22,852 bases of DNA, taken from an uncultured Litorilinea sp. Its GTDB lineage: Bacteria; Chloroflexota; Anaerolineae; Caldilineales; Caldilineaceae. Each line of letters opens with the position of its first letter. Positions within the stretch are counted from its first letter, which is position 1. Under the pieces are notes generated by a model. That model was not told the DNA's origin and ran no database searches. It saw only the letters and a list, made by a program, of their open reading frames with translations. Where the stretch lies: contig CAMPHP010000001.1 in assembly GCA_946885925.1 (NCBI GenBank), positions 1 to 22,852 on the forward strand, given 5' to 3'. The position numbers were made by a program, and so were the translations under genes. Shown one piece after another: positions 7,159 through 16,100 of the stretch.

Positions 7159-8571
7159 GTGTCTGAACATCTCGGCACGGAAGCTCGACCGTTAAACGTA
7201 GCCATCATTGGTGCAGGACCTTCTGGTTTCTACGCCGCAGGGAGTCTCTTTGCTCAAAAAGAACTACATTTGCGCGTTGATATGTTTGATCGACTGCCCA
7301 CGCCCTTTGGTCTCGTACGTTATGGAGTAGCTCCCGACCACGAAAAAATCAAAACTGTAACAAAAGCATACGAGCGAACAGCTGCTGATCCTCGTTTTCG
7401 CTTTTTCGGCCATATCAACTTTGGTACTGACATCACCCACGCTGACCTGCGCCAATATTATGACGCAATCATCTACGCCGTGGGTGCCCAATCCGACCGG
7501 CGGCTCAATATTCCCGGCGAAGACTTTGCAGGCAGCATCTCTGCAACCGAGTTCGTTGCGTGGTACAACGGCCATCCGGATTATGTAGATCTGGATGTTG
7601 ATCTCAGCCATGACAATGTTGTGGTCGTGGGCGTGGGCAATGTCGCGATGGATGTGGCCCGTATTCTTGCCAAGACAACGGACGAACTCAAAGTAACTGA
7701 TATTGCAGATCACGCACTAGAGGTGCTTGCCGAAAGTCGCGTCAAAAATATCTTTGTCCTTTCCCGTCGCGGCCCAGCCCAGGTAAAGTTCACCAATCCT
7801 GAAATCAAGGAGTTTGGCGAACTAGAAGATGCTGAGCCTGTCATCGATCCCGCCGAATTAGAGTTAGATCCGCTGAGTGCCCAAGAGATCGCCAACGACA
7901 AAGAGGCACAACGTAACATCGAGATTATGCGCGGATTTGCCCAGCGTCCATTGCAAGGCAAACGGCGTCAAGTCCATTTCCGCTTCTTGGTTTCGCCCGT
8001 TGAGATTCTCGACGACGGCGCAGGCAAAGTCGGGGCTGTATGCATTGAGCGAAACGAACTCACGCCTACGCTCGATGGATATCTCAATGCTCGCGGGACA
8101 GGCGAAACCTTTACGATTCCGGCAGGCATGGTATTGCGCTCGGTTGGATACAAGGGCGTTGCCCTACCCAATGTTCCCTATGAGGAACGAACTGGCACCA
8201 TCCACAACAAGGATGGACGTGTTATTGACCGGGCAGCGGGTACACCTATAGCGGGTGAATATGTGGTTGGTTGGGCCAAGCGCGGTCCATCTGGTGTCAT
8301 CGGTACGAACAAGCCCGATGCTGCGGACACCGTACAACGGCTGCTAGAGGATGTCCCGAATCTGACACCTGCTCCAGCAGCAGATCCTACAGGGATTGAA
8401 ACGCTTCTGCAATCGCGCGGGCTGCATTACGTCACCATCGAAGGCTGGCGTGTTCTTGACCAGTTCGAAACCATGCGCGGGAAAGACTCAGGTCGCCCAC
8501 GCATCAAGCTGACGACCATCGAAGAAATGCTCCAAGCCATTGACGAAGCCACGCGCGTCATGTCAGGCTAG
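7159..8571 (+). CDS. fprA: Ferredoxin--NADP(+) reductase, adrenodoxin reductase (FprA) type
   Basis: A 470-residue soluble flavoenzyme passing electrons between NADPH and ferredoxin. The FAD-binding motif is GAGPSGFYAA (18-27), with the family hallmark PTPFGLVRYGVAPDHEKIK at 48-66. The NADP-binding Rossmann motif is VGVGNVAMDVARIL (157-170), followed by VLSRRGPAQVKFT, and the C-terminal FAD contact is GWAKRGPSGVIGTNKPDA. Length is normal for the family. The GTG start at 7159 has GAGGAGA a few bases upstream, a strong ribosome binding site. A hairpin lies on each side of the gene, so it is probably a single-gene unit. No separate ferredoxin gene is in the window, so its partner is encoded elsewhere. 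Confidence 0.93.
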   Translation: MSEHLGTEARPLNVAIIGAGPSGFYAAGSLFAQKELHLRVDMFDRLPTPFGLVRYGVAPDHEKIKTVTKAYERTAADPRFRFFGHINFGTDITHADLRQYYDAIIYAVGAQSDRRLNIPGEDFAGSISATEFVAWYNGHPDYVDLDVDLSHDNVVVVGVGNVAMDVARILAKTTDELKVTDIADHALEVLAESRVKNIFVLSRRGPAQVKFTNPEIKEFGELEDAEPVIDPAELELDPLSAQEIANDKEAQRNIEIMRGFAQRPLQGKRRQVHFRFLVSPVEILDDGAGKVGAVCIERNELTPTLDGYLNARGTGETFTIPAGMVLRSVGYKGVALPNVPYEERTGTIHNKDGRVIDRAAGTPIAGEYVVGWAKRGPSGVIGTNKPDAADTVQRLLEDVPNLTPAPAADPTGIETLLQSRGLHYVTIEGWRVLDQFETMRGKDSGRPRIKLTTIEEMLQAIDEATRVMSG

Positions 8572-8618
8572 TACCAAGATAGACCCAGCACGCTGCAAGG
8601 GTGCATATAGGATAAACT

Positions 8619-8650
8619 GGGGCAGCCTCTAGAGGCTGCCCCAATCTTTG
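8619..8650 (+). terminator. Strong terminator hairpin after fprA
   Basis: A perfect 24-base palindrome (8619-8642; arms GGGGCAGCCTCT and AGAGGCTGCCCC) lies 48 bases after the fprA stop and is followed by AATCTTT. The T tract is short and interrupted, but the stem is very stable. The remaining bases to 8825 hold no supported gene. Confidence 0.75.
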
Positions 8651-8813
8651 GCGTTAATTTGGCCTTGTGGCAAATTCGATTTTTGAGGTGACTTGACGAA
8701 GCAAGAGAATCATTACCACCCGACCAAGACTTTGGCATGCGTCCCAAATCCGAGTAAGATCAAAAGTGCCGCTCGGCCCAAACGGTCAGGCGCTTGAAGC
8801 TCAAATGCAACGT

Positions 8814-8818
8814 AAGGA
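8814..8818 (+). promoter_or_regulatory. Ribosome binding site that fixes the TlpA-like start
   Basis: AAGGA lies 7 bases before ATG 8826. The open frame begins at GTG 8766, but starting at 8826 puts the twin-arginine and hydrophobic segment at the expected signal-peptide position. Confidence 0.55.
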
Positions 8819-8825
8819 TGCTGAT

Positions 8826-9455
8826 ATGTCTCTCGCTGTTGCCACTTCCAATCCGTTAATTCCACGCAGAACGCTCTTGCGCGGGCTGGTCTGTATGCCG
8901 CTTGCCGCCTTGCTTGTAGCTTGTGGAGCGCAAAACCAGTCGGGTGAGCCGCTGCCTTCGGTGAGTCTCGAGACCTTCCCCACAGGCTTGGGTCGTGGCT
9001 TTCCGTCGGGCACGTTGGTCGGGACAGACAATTCTGTCACAGGTGTTAATCCTGGTGATATAGCGCCCGACTTTCGTATGCAAATCAATGATGACCAAGG
9101 ACTCTACCTGTCCGATCTGGTCAACCGCCCGATCCTGATCAATTTCTGGGCAACATGGTGTGGTCCCTGTCGGCTCGAAATGCCCGAAATTGTCCGTCAC
9201 GCTGCTGCGAATGAAGATCTGCTCGTCATCGCCATCAATGTGCAAGAGGAATTGGCACCTGTCGAAGCCTTTGCCAGTGACTTTGATATGATGATGCCAG
9301 TTGTCCTTGATACAGAAGGCGAAGTGCGAGACCTTTATCAAGTACGCGGAATGCCCACCAGTATTTTTATTGACCGCGAGGGCAAAGTCAGCACCTATTG
9401 GGAAGGTGTCTTGTCGCCGGGTAAACTTGAGGAATGCTTGTCACTTATTCTTTAG
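8826..9455 (+). CDS. TlpA/ResA-like thioredoxin lipoprotein
   Basis: 209 residues from ATG 8826. The N-terminus has twin arginines (RRTLLRG, 14-20), a hydrophobic core and a lipobox LVAC with Cys33, so it is predicted to be exported and lipid-anchored, possibly through the Tat route. After a Gly/Pro-rich spacer, the AhpC/TSA-thioredoxin domain begins at about 77 (GDIAPDFRMQ). The redox site FWATWCGPC holds Cys112 and Cys115, and the cis-proline is in RGMPTSIF. Expected role: reducing disulfides outside the membrane, for instance in cytochrome c maturation or protein repair; the partner is not visible here. The next gene starts 38 bases after the stop, so co-transcription is likely. The gap between them (9446-9486) contains imperfect repeats of TATTTTCTTTAG. 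Confidence 0.87.
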   Translation: MSLAVATSNPLIPRRTLLRGLVCMPLAALLVACGAQNQSGEPLPSVSLETFPTGLGRGFPSGTLVGTDNSVTGVNPGDIAPDFRMQINDDQGLYLSDLVNRPILINFWATWCGPCRLEMPEIVRHAAANEDLLVIAINVQEELAPVEAFASDFDMMMPVVLDTEGEVRDLYQVRGMPTSIFIDREGKVSTYWEGVLSPGKLEECLSLIL

Positions 9456-9493
9456 TCTATTTTTCTTTAGCGTATTTTCTTTGATGATTGCTC

Positions 9494-9961
9494 ATGTCCA
9501 CCTCGCCCATCGTCGATGCTAACTATCGCCTCCAGCCAGCGGACCTGGAAGGAACCGCGCGCCAGGTGGTCATTGCCAACGTTAGCTTTCAGGGCTTAGA
9601 AGCCATGACACCGGTGCTCCACTTTGCCGGTCAGACCAAACGGCTGGTTTTATCCCCTGAGCAAGTGCGCCAGATGATGGAAATTACCGGCACAACACTC
9701 TTTCCCCAGTGGATCGGAGTTCCCGTTGTCTTGAAACCAGAGACGATTCAGGCACAAACGACAATCCACCTAAAAGCGGCTACACCCAATCTGCATGCTC
9801 GCCCCATGCCAGTTGCCATCACAGATGACAAGCGGGGTTGGCGTTTGTCACTCATCGTCGTTGCTACACTCCTATCTCTGAGCATGCTCTATGCGCTGCT
9901 CAACGCGTCGATGCTCCTTCCGATCATCCAACAGTTGCGCGACAATTGGCCCTTGCGTTGA
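9494..9961 (+). CDS. Unrecognised protein with C-terminal membrane anchor
   Basis: 155 residues from ATG 9494 (a TTG two codons earlier is also possible). There is no clear ribosome binding site. Residues 1-115 look soluble and basic-neutral, and 117-141 form one hydrophobic helix (LIVVATLLSLSMLYALLNASML) with a short tail. The stretch 39-81, with TPVLHFAG, KRLVLSPEQV and QWIGVPVVLKPE, resembles a pattern I recall from small phage-type proteins ('PVLYFEG...K.LVLN...WIGK.V.LYP'). I cannot name that family with certainty. It lies closely behind the TlpA-like gene and may be part of that transcript. Function unknown. Confidence 0.6.
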   Translation: MSTSPIVDANYRLQPADLEGTARQVVIANVSFQGLEAMTPVLHFAGQTKRLVLSPEQVRQMMEITGTTLFPQWIGVPVVLKPETIQAQTTIHLKAATPNLHARPMPVAITDDKRGWRLSLIVVATLLSLSMLYALLNASMLLPIIQQLRDNWPLR

Positions 9962-9986
9962 CGCTCTCTCCGATTCTCCGTATAAT
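9958..9986 (+). promoter_or_regulatory. Near-consensus sigma-70 promoter for the CBM9-like gene
   Basis: TTGACG (9958-9963) and a perfect TATAAT (9981-9986) are separated by exactly 17 bases. The -35 overlaps the stop codon of the preceding gene. Transcription would begin at about 9993, giving a leader of about 60 bases to GTG 10055. A small AATCGC/GCGATT hairpin lies at the predicted start. Confidence 0.75.
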
Positions 9987-10054
9987 CGCAAAAGCGATTG
10001 TGAGAAATTGACCGGGCTATCGCCAAGATTACACGCCAGAAAGCATCTAGCTAC

Positions 10055-11575
10055 GTGCCTGAAGCAGAAGATTTCGACATAGTTCCAGATGAGGATGAGA
10101 TTGGCGGACCCCGTTCCAACTGGGTTTGGGTTGGTGTAACTGCCGTCGTTGCGCTCTTTGCCTTTGGCGTAGGCGCAGCGTTCATCATCCTATCCAATCG
10201 AATGGCCCCAGCGACCCCTGACCCAACACCTACACGGGGCCTTGCCGTTATTTCACCAACCCAAGTCGCCCTAATCACTGCCACAGTGACGATCACCCCC
10301 AATGCCGCCATTACCATGAGTGGCACACCGACCGGCACGCCTACAGTTACCGTGACCCCATCACCCACGGCGACGGCAACCGCATTCTGCTCACAACAAG
10401 TAGAAGGGATCTTTGTCCCCCTCTATGATCAAGCTCAATTTGGCTGTGCCACCAGTCCCGCCAATATTGTGTGGGCGGCCTATCAGCCCTTTGAGCGGGG
10501 CAGCATGCTCTGGCGTAGCGACCGCGACACATCGTATGTCTTTTACAACAGCGGCAATTGGTTCCCTATCGAAATAGGCTGGGACGGTGGCCCTTCCGCA
10601 GACCGTGGTTCGCCTCCGCCTGGACTCCAAGCACCGCAGCGAGGTTTCGGCTACGTATGGAGCACGAACGATGAGATCTTCAATGGATTAGGTTGGGCGT
10701 CCGACCAAGAAAAGGGCGGTTGCGCTCTCGTCCAAGAGTTCGAGCGTGGCTTTATCCTACGCAGTTCTGACGTACCCAGTTGCACAGCCGAAAACCTCTA
10801 CAACTTTGCCACATCAAGTGATTGGACGCCCTTGCTGTTAGCGGCAGGCGGTGACAATGTATGGCGCAATGTCCCATCCACCGCTGTCCCTGCAACAGAG
10901 GGCGGTGAACGCCCAGCAGCCGGTATAAGTCGCCCTGCGCCAAACGGCTTCTTTGAGGCCATTCGCGCCGAAGGTTTTACCCTGGATGCCGACTTCTCTG
11001 AATGGCCCGGCACTTGGGTGCCCCTGAACTCTCTCATTCTGGGTGCAGGCAATCACGGTGGGCCAGGCGACCTCTCCGCTAGCTTCCAAGTTGGCTGGAA
11101 TGCCAACGGTCTCGTTCTCGCCGTACGCGTCAATGATGAGCTCTATCGTCCTGGGCCTGAAGGCAGCGACCTCTGGCAAGGCGATAGTCTAGAACTGCAA
11201 TTCGACCGCCAACTGGCCGAAGATCTCAACACAACCGCGGCAGACGCCGATGACTATCAGGTTGGCATTGCCTTTGATGATACTCTATCGGCAATTCGTG
11301 GCTATCTCTGGTTACCCTTTGCTCGTGAATCATCCCTGTCTCTGCCTGGAACAGTGATTGCCACCGAGCAAGGCTATCATTTAGAAGTCTTAATTCCTTG
11401 GTATGTCTTTGAAATGGAAGGCAATGTTTCCACAGATCGCGCCTATGGCTTTAACCTCAGTGTTAATGATAATGACAGCGAGGGATCTGCCCAGGAAACA
11501 GTGCTGTCAGCTTCGCCTGCGCGCACAACCCATGACAATCCGACGGAGTGGGGAACCCTGCGTCTGCTTCCATAG
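10055..11575 (+). CDS. Membrane-anchored secreted protein with CBM9-like domain
   Basis: 506 residues. An acidic cytoplasmic N-terminus (1-22) leads to one transmembrane helix (24-46), then a Thr/Pro-rich linker (51-110), so the rest is outside the cell. Residues 112-265 carry two diverged copies of a motif: FERGSMLWR with YVFYNSGNW, and FERGFILR with YNFATSSDW, separated by GFGYVWSTNDEIFNGLGWA. Four cysteines (112, 131, 223, 243) could form disulfides. Residues 308-504 look like a carbohydrate-binding family 9/DOMON-type beta sandwich: LDADFSEWPGTW, LVLAVRVNDELY, WQGDSLELQFD, YHLEVLIPWYVF, FNLSVNDND and TEWGTLRL. It contains no catalytic domain, so sugar or surface binding is inferred. The start is GTG with a poor ribosome binding site, but the promoter just upstream fits it. 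Confidence 0.75.
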   Translation: MPEAEDFDIVPDEDEIGGPRSNWVWVGVTAVVALFAFGVGAAFIILSNRMAPATPDPTPTRGLAVISPTQVALITATVTITPNAAITMSGTPTGTPTVTVTPSPTATATAFCSQQVEGIFVPLYDQAQFGCATSPANIVWAAYQPFERGSMLWRSDRDTSYVFYNSGNWFPIEIGWDGGPSADRGSPPPGLQAPQRGFGYVWSTNDEIFNGLGWASDQEKGGCALVQEFERGFILRSSDVPSCTAENLYNFATSSDWTPLLLAAGGDNVWRNVPSTAVPATEGGERPAAGISRPAPNGFFEAIRAEGFTLDADFSEWPGTWVPLNSLILGAGNHGGPGDLSASFQVGWNANGLVLAVRVNDELYRPGPEGSDLWQGDSLELQFDRQLAEDLNTTAADADDYQVGIAFDDTLSAIRGYLWLPFARESSLSLPGTVIATEQGYHLEVLIPWYVFEMEGNVSTDRAYGFNLSVNDNDSEGSAQETVLSASPARTTHDNPTEWGTLRLLP

Positions 11576-11618
11576 TTCGATTTTTCTGTAGTCTTAGCTT
11601 GTTAGGAGTTACACCTGT

Positions 11619-12101
11619 ATGGCTTTTCCGCCGCCCTTCTATCGTTGGCGTCCTCATCCCTGGCATGGTCTCGATTCGGGTCCCAATCCGCCCCAACTTG
11701 TCAATGCATACATCGAAATTACCCCTTTCGACCTTGTAAAATACGAGATTGATAAGGTAACTGGCTACTTGCGCGTCGACCGGCCACAGCGCAGTTCTTC
11801 ACAGCCTCCAGCCCTCTATGGCTTCATCCCGCGCACCTACTGTGACAAGCGCGTGGCAAAGCTATCCTTAAGTGCTGAATTCGGTGATGGTGACCCCTTG
11901 GACATCTGCGTCCTCAGTGAACGTCCCATCAGTCGATCAGAAGTTATCGTCGTAGCACGCATTGTAGGTGGGCTTGATGTCAACGATGGTGGCGAGGCCG
12001 ACGATAAGATTATTGCTGTCTTGCAAAATGACAATGTGTGGGGCCACGCCCAAGATATTACAGACCTACCCGGCGTCCTGATTGAGCGGCTTAGCCACTA
12101 A
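11619..12101 (+). CDS. ppa: Inorganic pyrophosphatase, cut short by an in-frame TAA
   Basis: Family I soluble pyrophosphatase that hydrolyses pyrophosphate released by biosynthesis. Visible landmarks are HPWHG near the start, [16 protein letters not shown] (40-55), YGFIPRTYC (about 67-75), the metal-binding [12 protein letters not shown] (89-100), ADDKIIAV (about 126-133) and [15 protein letters not shown] (146-160). The frame stops at TAA 12099-12101 after 160 residues. In intact relatives this position is an aromatic residue (HYF or HFF), and the catalytic Tyr-Lys pair comes 5-6 residues later, so the 160-residue product would lack active-site residues. The same frame continues for 42 sense codons to 12230 (separate entry). 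TAGGAG is 10 bases upstream of ATG 11619. The nonsense codon could be a real mutation, a sequencing error or read-through. Confidence 0.88.
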   Translation: MAFPPPFYRWRPHPWHGLDSGPNPPQLVNAYIEITPFDLVKYEIDKVTGYLRVDRPQRSSSQPPALYGFIPRTYCDKRVAKLSLSAEFGDGDPLDICVLSERPISRSEVIVVARIVGGLDVNDGGEADDKIIAVLQNDNVWGHAQDITDLPGVLIERLSH

Positions 12102-12230
12102 GTCAGCACCTATAAGATGATCCCCGGCGAGGAGTCCAAACTCAAAGTAGAACGCACCTATGGCCGCGACCATGCACTCAAAGTCGTTGAAGCGGCGCAG
12201 GCAGATTACTTCGACGAGTACGGTACATAG
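12102..12230 (+). pseudogene. In-frame C-terminal remainder of the pyrophosphatase
   Basis: In the same frame as the gene upstream, these 42 codons plus TAG encode VSTYKMIPGEESKL, then the conserved tail VERTYGRDHALKVV and QADYFDEYG. The YK here matches the catalytic Tyr-Lys of family I pyrophosphatases. The tail is intact and ends 6 bases before the next gene, so the TAA looks recent or artefactual. The internal ATG (12117) has no ribosome binding site, so separate translation is unlikely. Confidence 0.75.
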
Positions 12231-12236
12231 ACGGGT

Positions 12237-12863
12237 ATGGTGCATAGCGACCTCGTCGCGGCCACAGCCGCCACCCGTCAGCGTTGGGATGCCCGCTATC
12301 AACAGGGTGTAACACCTTGGGATACTGGGCAAACGCCGCCAGAAGTCATTGAGTTCTGGCAAAGCGCGCGCCTTCCATCTCACGGATTGGCTCTTGACTT
12401 AGGTTGTGGCCCTGGTACGAATGTCCGCTATCTTGCCAACCAAGGACTTACCACAATTGGTGTCGAAATTGCTGGCGCGCCCCTCATCAAGGCGCGTCAG
12501 CAACAGCAAACAAGTGCGCTCATAGGTCAAGCGCACTTCATTTTGGCAGATGTCTGCCAGCTTCCTTTCCACGACCTAAACGCTAACTACATTCTCGATA
12601 TCGGCTGCTTCCATAGTTTGCCGCGCTCCTTACGCACCTATTATGTTGAGAATGTAGTTGCAAATCTTGCGCATGGTGGCTACTATCATCTCTACGCCTT
12701 TGATGCGGATCCTACAGTTGCCGAACCCACCAGCGGCCCAGTTGGCATGGAAAACGGCGAGGTTGCCCAACGATTTGGGCCTTACCTCACCCTGGTTGAA
12801 GAGATTATCGCACAGCCCGAGCGGCGTCCCTGCCGCTGGTATCTATTGCAACGCCCACTGTAG
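12237..12863 (+). CDS. Class I SAM-dependent methyltransferase, TPMT-like
   Basis: 208 residues, cytoplasmic. The N-terminal WDARYQQGVTPWDTGQTPPEV (17-37) is typical of thiopurine methyltransferase-like and tellurite-resistance methyltransferases. SAM motif I is ALDLGCGPGTNVRYL (52-66), the acidic ribose contact is in GVEI, and ADVCQLPF is motif II. Motif GCFHSLPRSLRTYY and a GGYYHLYAF strand follow. The methyl acceptor cannot be deduced. ATG 12237 is only 6 bases beyond the TAG of the pyrophosphatase frame, so the two genes were built as a unit. The ribosome binding site (ACGGG) is weak, which fits translational coupling and would make its expression sensitive to the upstream nonsense codon. 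Confidence 0.8.
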   Translation: MVHSDLVAATAATRQRWDARYQQGVTPWDTGQTPPEVIEFWQSARLPSHGLALDLGCGPGTNVRYLANQGLTTIGVEIAGAPLIKARQQQQTSALIGQAHFILADVCQLPFHDLNANYILDIGCFHSLPRSLRTYYVENVVANLAHGGYYHLYAFDADPTVAEPTSGPVGMENGEVAQRFGPYLTLVEEIIAQPERRPCRWYLLQRPL

Positions 12864-12889
12864 TTATTGACTGTAGATGGTTTACTACA

Positions 12890-12945
12890 GTCTGTCTAGC
12901 TGAGTCTGTCTAGCTGAGTCTGTCTAGCTGAGTCTGTCTAGCTGA
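12890..12945 (+). repeat. Tandem 14-bp repeat, 4 perfect copies
   Basis: GTCTGTCTAGCTGA is repeated four times with no change, starting 27 bases after the methyltransferase stop. There are no spacers, so it is not CRISPR, and there is no inverted-repeat structure beyond the internal TAGCT. Perfect identity suggests recent or slippage-prone expansion. Confidence 0.9.
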
Positions 12946-13062
12946 GTTGGTTTAGTGTAGTTGTAGCGCAGCTTTTCCATGTACCATCCGTTATGATCCC
13001 GAGATGATTACGAGGTAAGTGCTTTGTGGACTCTGTTGATCCAAATGTGAAAGCTGACCGCA

Positions 13063-13092
13063 TTCAACTGTGGTCCTTTTGCGTCTTATAAG
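13063..13092 (+). promoter_or_regulatory. Weak candidate promoter for the TPR lipoprotein gene
   Basis: TTCAAC (13063-13068) and TATAAG (13087-13092) with an 18-base spacer. Position is reasonable for the gene at 13170 but the match is only fair. Confidence 0.3.
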
Positions 13093-13169
13093 TAGGAGTA
13101 GTACACCTCCCAGAGTCCAACGCGCAGATCGATCACTCCCCCATTGCGAAGCGAATGGAGTAGCCTACT

Positions 13170-16100
13170 ATGTCACGAAAACGGTCACTAAAACGTTGGT
13201 CAACGGCCCTCATCAGTCTAACGTTTGCATCGCTGGTCGTAGCCTGCAATCCCATCCAGCCCGTGACTTCCGAGGGAACTGGCGTGACAGCCGGTGGCAC
13301 TGCATCAGAAAGCGCGCTGCCCCCCCTTGCCACAGCCACCGAGTATTACAACCGCGGCCTTACCTCTGCCGGTGATAACAAGTTTGAACAAGCCATTGCG
13401 GACTTTACTTCGGCACTTGAAATCGACCCCAAGCTTGCCGCGGCCTATCTCAATCGTGGTCTCGCTTATGCCGCGCTGGACAAACATGAGGTGGCGATTA
13501 CCGATTACGACCGCGCCATTGAGCTAACGCCCTATATGCCGTTGGTCTATACGGCCCGCGCTCAATCCCAGCTTGCCTTGGGCGATACCGAGCAAGCCCT
13601 GGCAGATCTCAATCGCGCCCTCACCGTTGATCCCGATGATGCCAATGTCTATGTCGAGCGCGGCAAAATCTATGTCCAACTAGAGGAGTACGAGAGTGCC
13701 TTAGCCGAATACGGTCAAGCGCTTGAATTAGACGTAGAGAACGCCAACGCCTATTACAACCGTGCTCGCCTCTATGAATTGACTGAACAGTTGGATCTGG
13801 CACTACTCGACTATACACGAGTCATTGAACTTGACCCCGACAATGCCAATGCCTATAACAGCCGCGGCAACATCTACCAGCAGCAAGGCAGTCTCGATTT
13901 AGCACGCGCTGACTTTACCAAAGCTATTGAACTGGACCCGGATCTAAGCAGTGCCTATTCCAATCGTGCCCGGTTGGAGGATGACAAAGCTTCAGCCACA
14001 GCATCTATCGAAGACTATACCAAAGTCATTGAACTTGACCCGACCAGTGCATCGGCCTATAACAGCCGCGGCAATGCCTACCGTGACATGGGCAAAAGCG
14101 CCGAGGCCATTGCAGACTATACAAAGGCGATTGAACTTGATCCAACGCTCACCAGCGCGTATGTTAGCCGAGGACGCCTGCTCTCCGATCAAGGTGACTA
14201 TGAAGCGGCCATTGACGATTACACCAAGGTCATTGAACTTGACCCGCAGAATGCCACTACCTATTCCAACCGAGGCAATGCCTACCGAGAACTAGAGCAA
14301 CTCGACCTGGCGCTTGCTGACTACTCGCAAGCTATTGTTCTCGATCCAACGCTTGCCACCGCCTATAGCAGCCGTGCGCGTGTACACGAAAGCAATGGTG
14401 ACTTAGCCGCCGCTATCGCCGATTATACGACTGCGCTCAGCCTTCTGCCAGAGGATGTTGATACGCTCATCAATCGCGGCAATGCCTATTTGCTGCTGCC
14501 TGACCCAGCCAAAGCCGTTGAGGACTTTACGGCAGCCATCGCGCTCGCGCCCGACTCTGCCCCATCCTATGCGGGTCGCGGTCGTGCCTATGAAGCGCAA
14601 GAAAACGCCGCTGCCGCGCTTGCTGACTACAATCAAGCCATCACCTTGGCCCCAGATGAACCAAACACCTACGTAAACCGTGCCAATATCTACCGCACCC
14701 AGGGGGAGATGGCTCTTGCCCTTGCTGACTATACCGTTGCCCTAGAGCTTGCACCAGCCAATGTCAGCGCGCTTCTCAGCCGCGCCGCACTCCACGCAGA
14801 GCAAGGCGATCTAGAGGCTGCTATCGCCGACTATGACGCCGTTTTGGAAATTGATGCCAAGCTAGCGTCTGCTCTCAGCAGCCGGGCACGTCTCTATGAG
14901 CAGTTGGGCCAGAATGCTGCCGCCATTGAAGATTATACGACCCTGATCAAACTCACACCCGATGACGCCAGCCTCTACGCAGCCCGTGGCAATGCCTATG
15001 TTGCTTTGGGACGTCCAAGCTTGGGGCTAGCCGACTTTGCCAAGGCGCTTGAGATCGATCCCGCCCACAGTGCCAGCCATGCCGGACGTGCACGCGTCTA
15101 TGAGCAGCAAGGCAAGTTGGAGGATGCGCTCGTCGAATACACCGCGGCCATCACAGCCACGCCTCAAGACCCATCGCTCTTAACCAGTCGCGCCAATGTA
15201 CAACTGGCCCTGGGGCAAGCAGACGCGGCGTTGGCCGATTATACCCAGGCGATTACACTTAGCCCTGAACAAGCTGCCGCCTATGTTGGTCGCGCTCGTG
15301 TCTACGAAACCGGGGGCAAACTTCCCGAAGCTATCGCTGATTACACCAAAGCCATTGAACTAGAGCCAACCAGTGCAACCAACTTCAACGCCCGCGGCAA
15401 TGTCTATTTGGCACAAGGTACTTATGATCTCGCCCTGGCTGATTTCAACAGTGCCCTGGGTCTCGACCCCAAGCTTGTATCGGCTTACATCGACCGCAGT
15501 CGTGTCTATGTAGCACAGGGCAATCTGTCAGCGGCCCTAAAGGACCTTACTCAGGCAGTCACCCTCGACTCGAAGAACGCCGCAGCCTATAACAGTCGCG
15601 CCAATGTCTATCGCGAGCTAGACAACGACGTATCAGCTTTGGCGGATTACACCAAAGCCATCGAATTAGACGATGAGCTAACTGCCGCCTACAGCAGCCG
15701 TGCCCGCATCTATGAAGAGCAGCAGAAGTACGCGCTGGCGATCAAGGACCATACCCGCATTATCGAGCTACAACCGGACAATGCCGCAGCCTACGACAAT
15801 CGTGGCACGGTTTATCAAGCATGGGCCGATTACGAAAGCGCCATTGAGGACTACACCCAGGCCCTTACGCTTGATCCCTCTCTAACCAGCGCTTACAGCA
15901 ATCGCGGCCGCGCTTATCAAGAGCTAGGCGACTTTGCGTTGGCATTGGCCGATCTCAACAAGGCTATTGAGCTTGCACCCGACGACGCCACAGTTTATTC
16001 CGCCCGTGGCGATCTCTACCGCGCCCAGGAAGACATGGCCTCCGCCATTGCGGACTATACGCAAGCCCTGACGCTTGACCCTGGCGCAGTATCTACCTAT

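Larger units (their letters stand above)
12864..13169. other. Intergenic region before the TPR gene
   Basis: 306 bases without a supported gene. It contains the 14-bp repeat array at 12890-12945, a weak promoter candidate at 13063-13092 and an imperfect inverted repeat (GGAC..TTGA near 13028-13039, TCAA..GTCC near 13064-13075). GGAG about 10 bases before ATG 13170 is the ribosome binding site. Confidence 0.6.

Noticed and set aside
12099..12101. Organism-wide reassignment of TAA as a sense codon
   Set aside because: TAA ends other genes in the window at family-appropriate lengths, for example at 3429-3431 and 17473-17475.
12099..12230. Frameshift in the pyrophosphatase gene
   Set aside because: The conserved sequence before and after the TAA is in one frame, so it is a single-codon nonsense change and no base is gained or lost.
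12890..12945. Possible CRISPR array
   Set aside because: The 14-bp units are directly adjacent with no spacers, and no cas gene is present.
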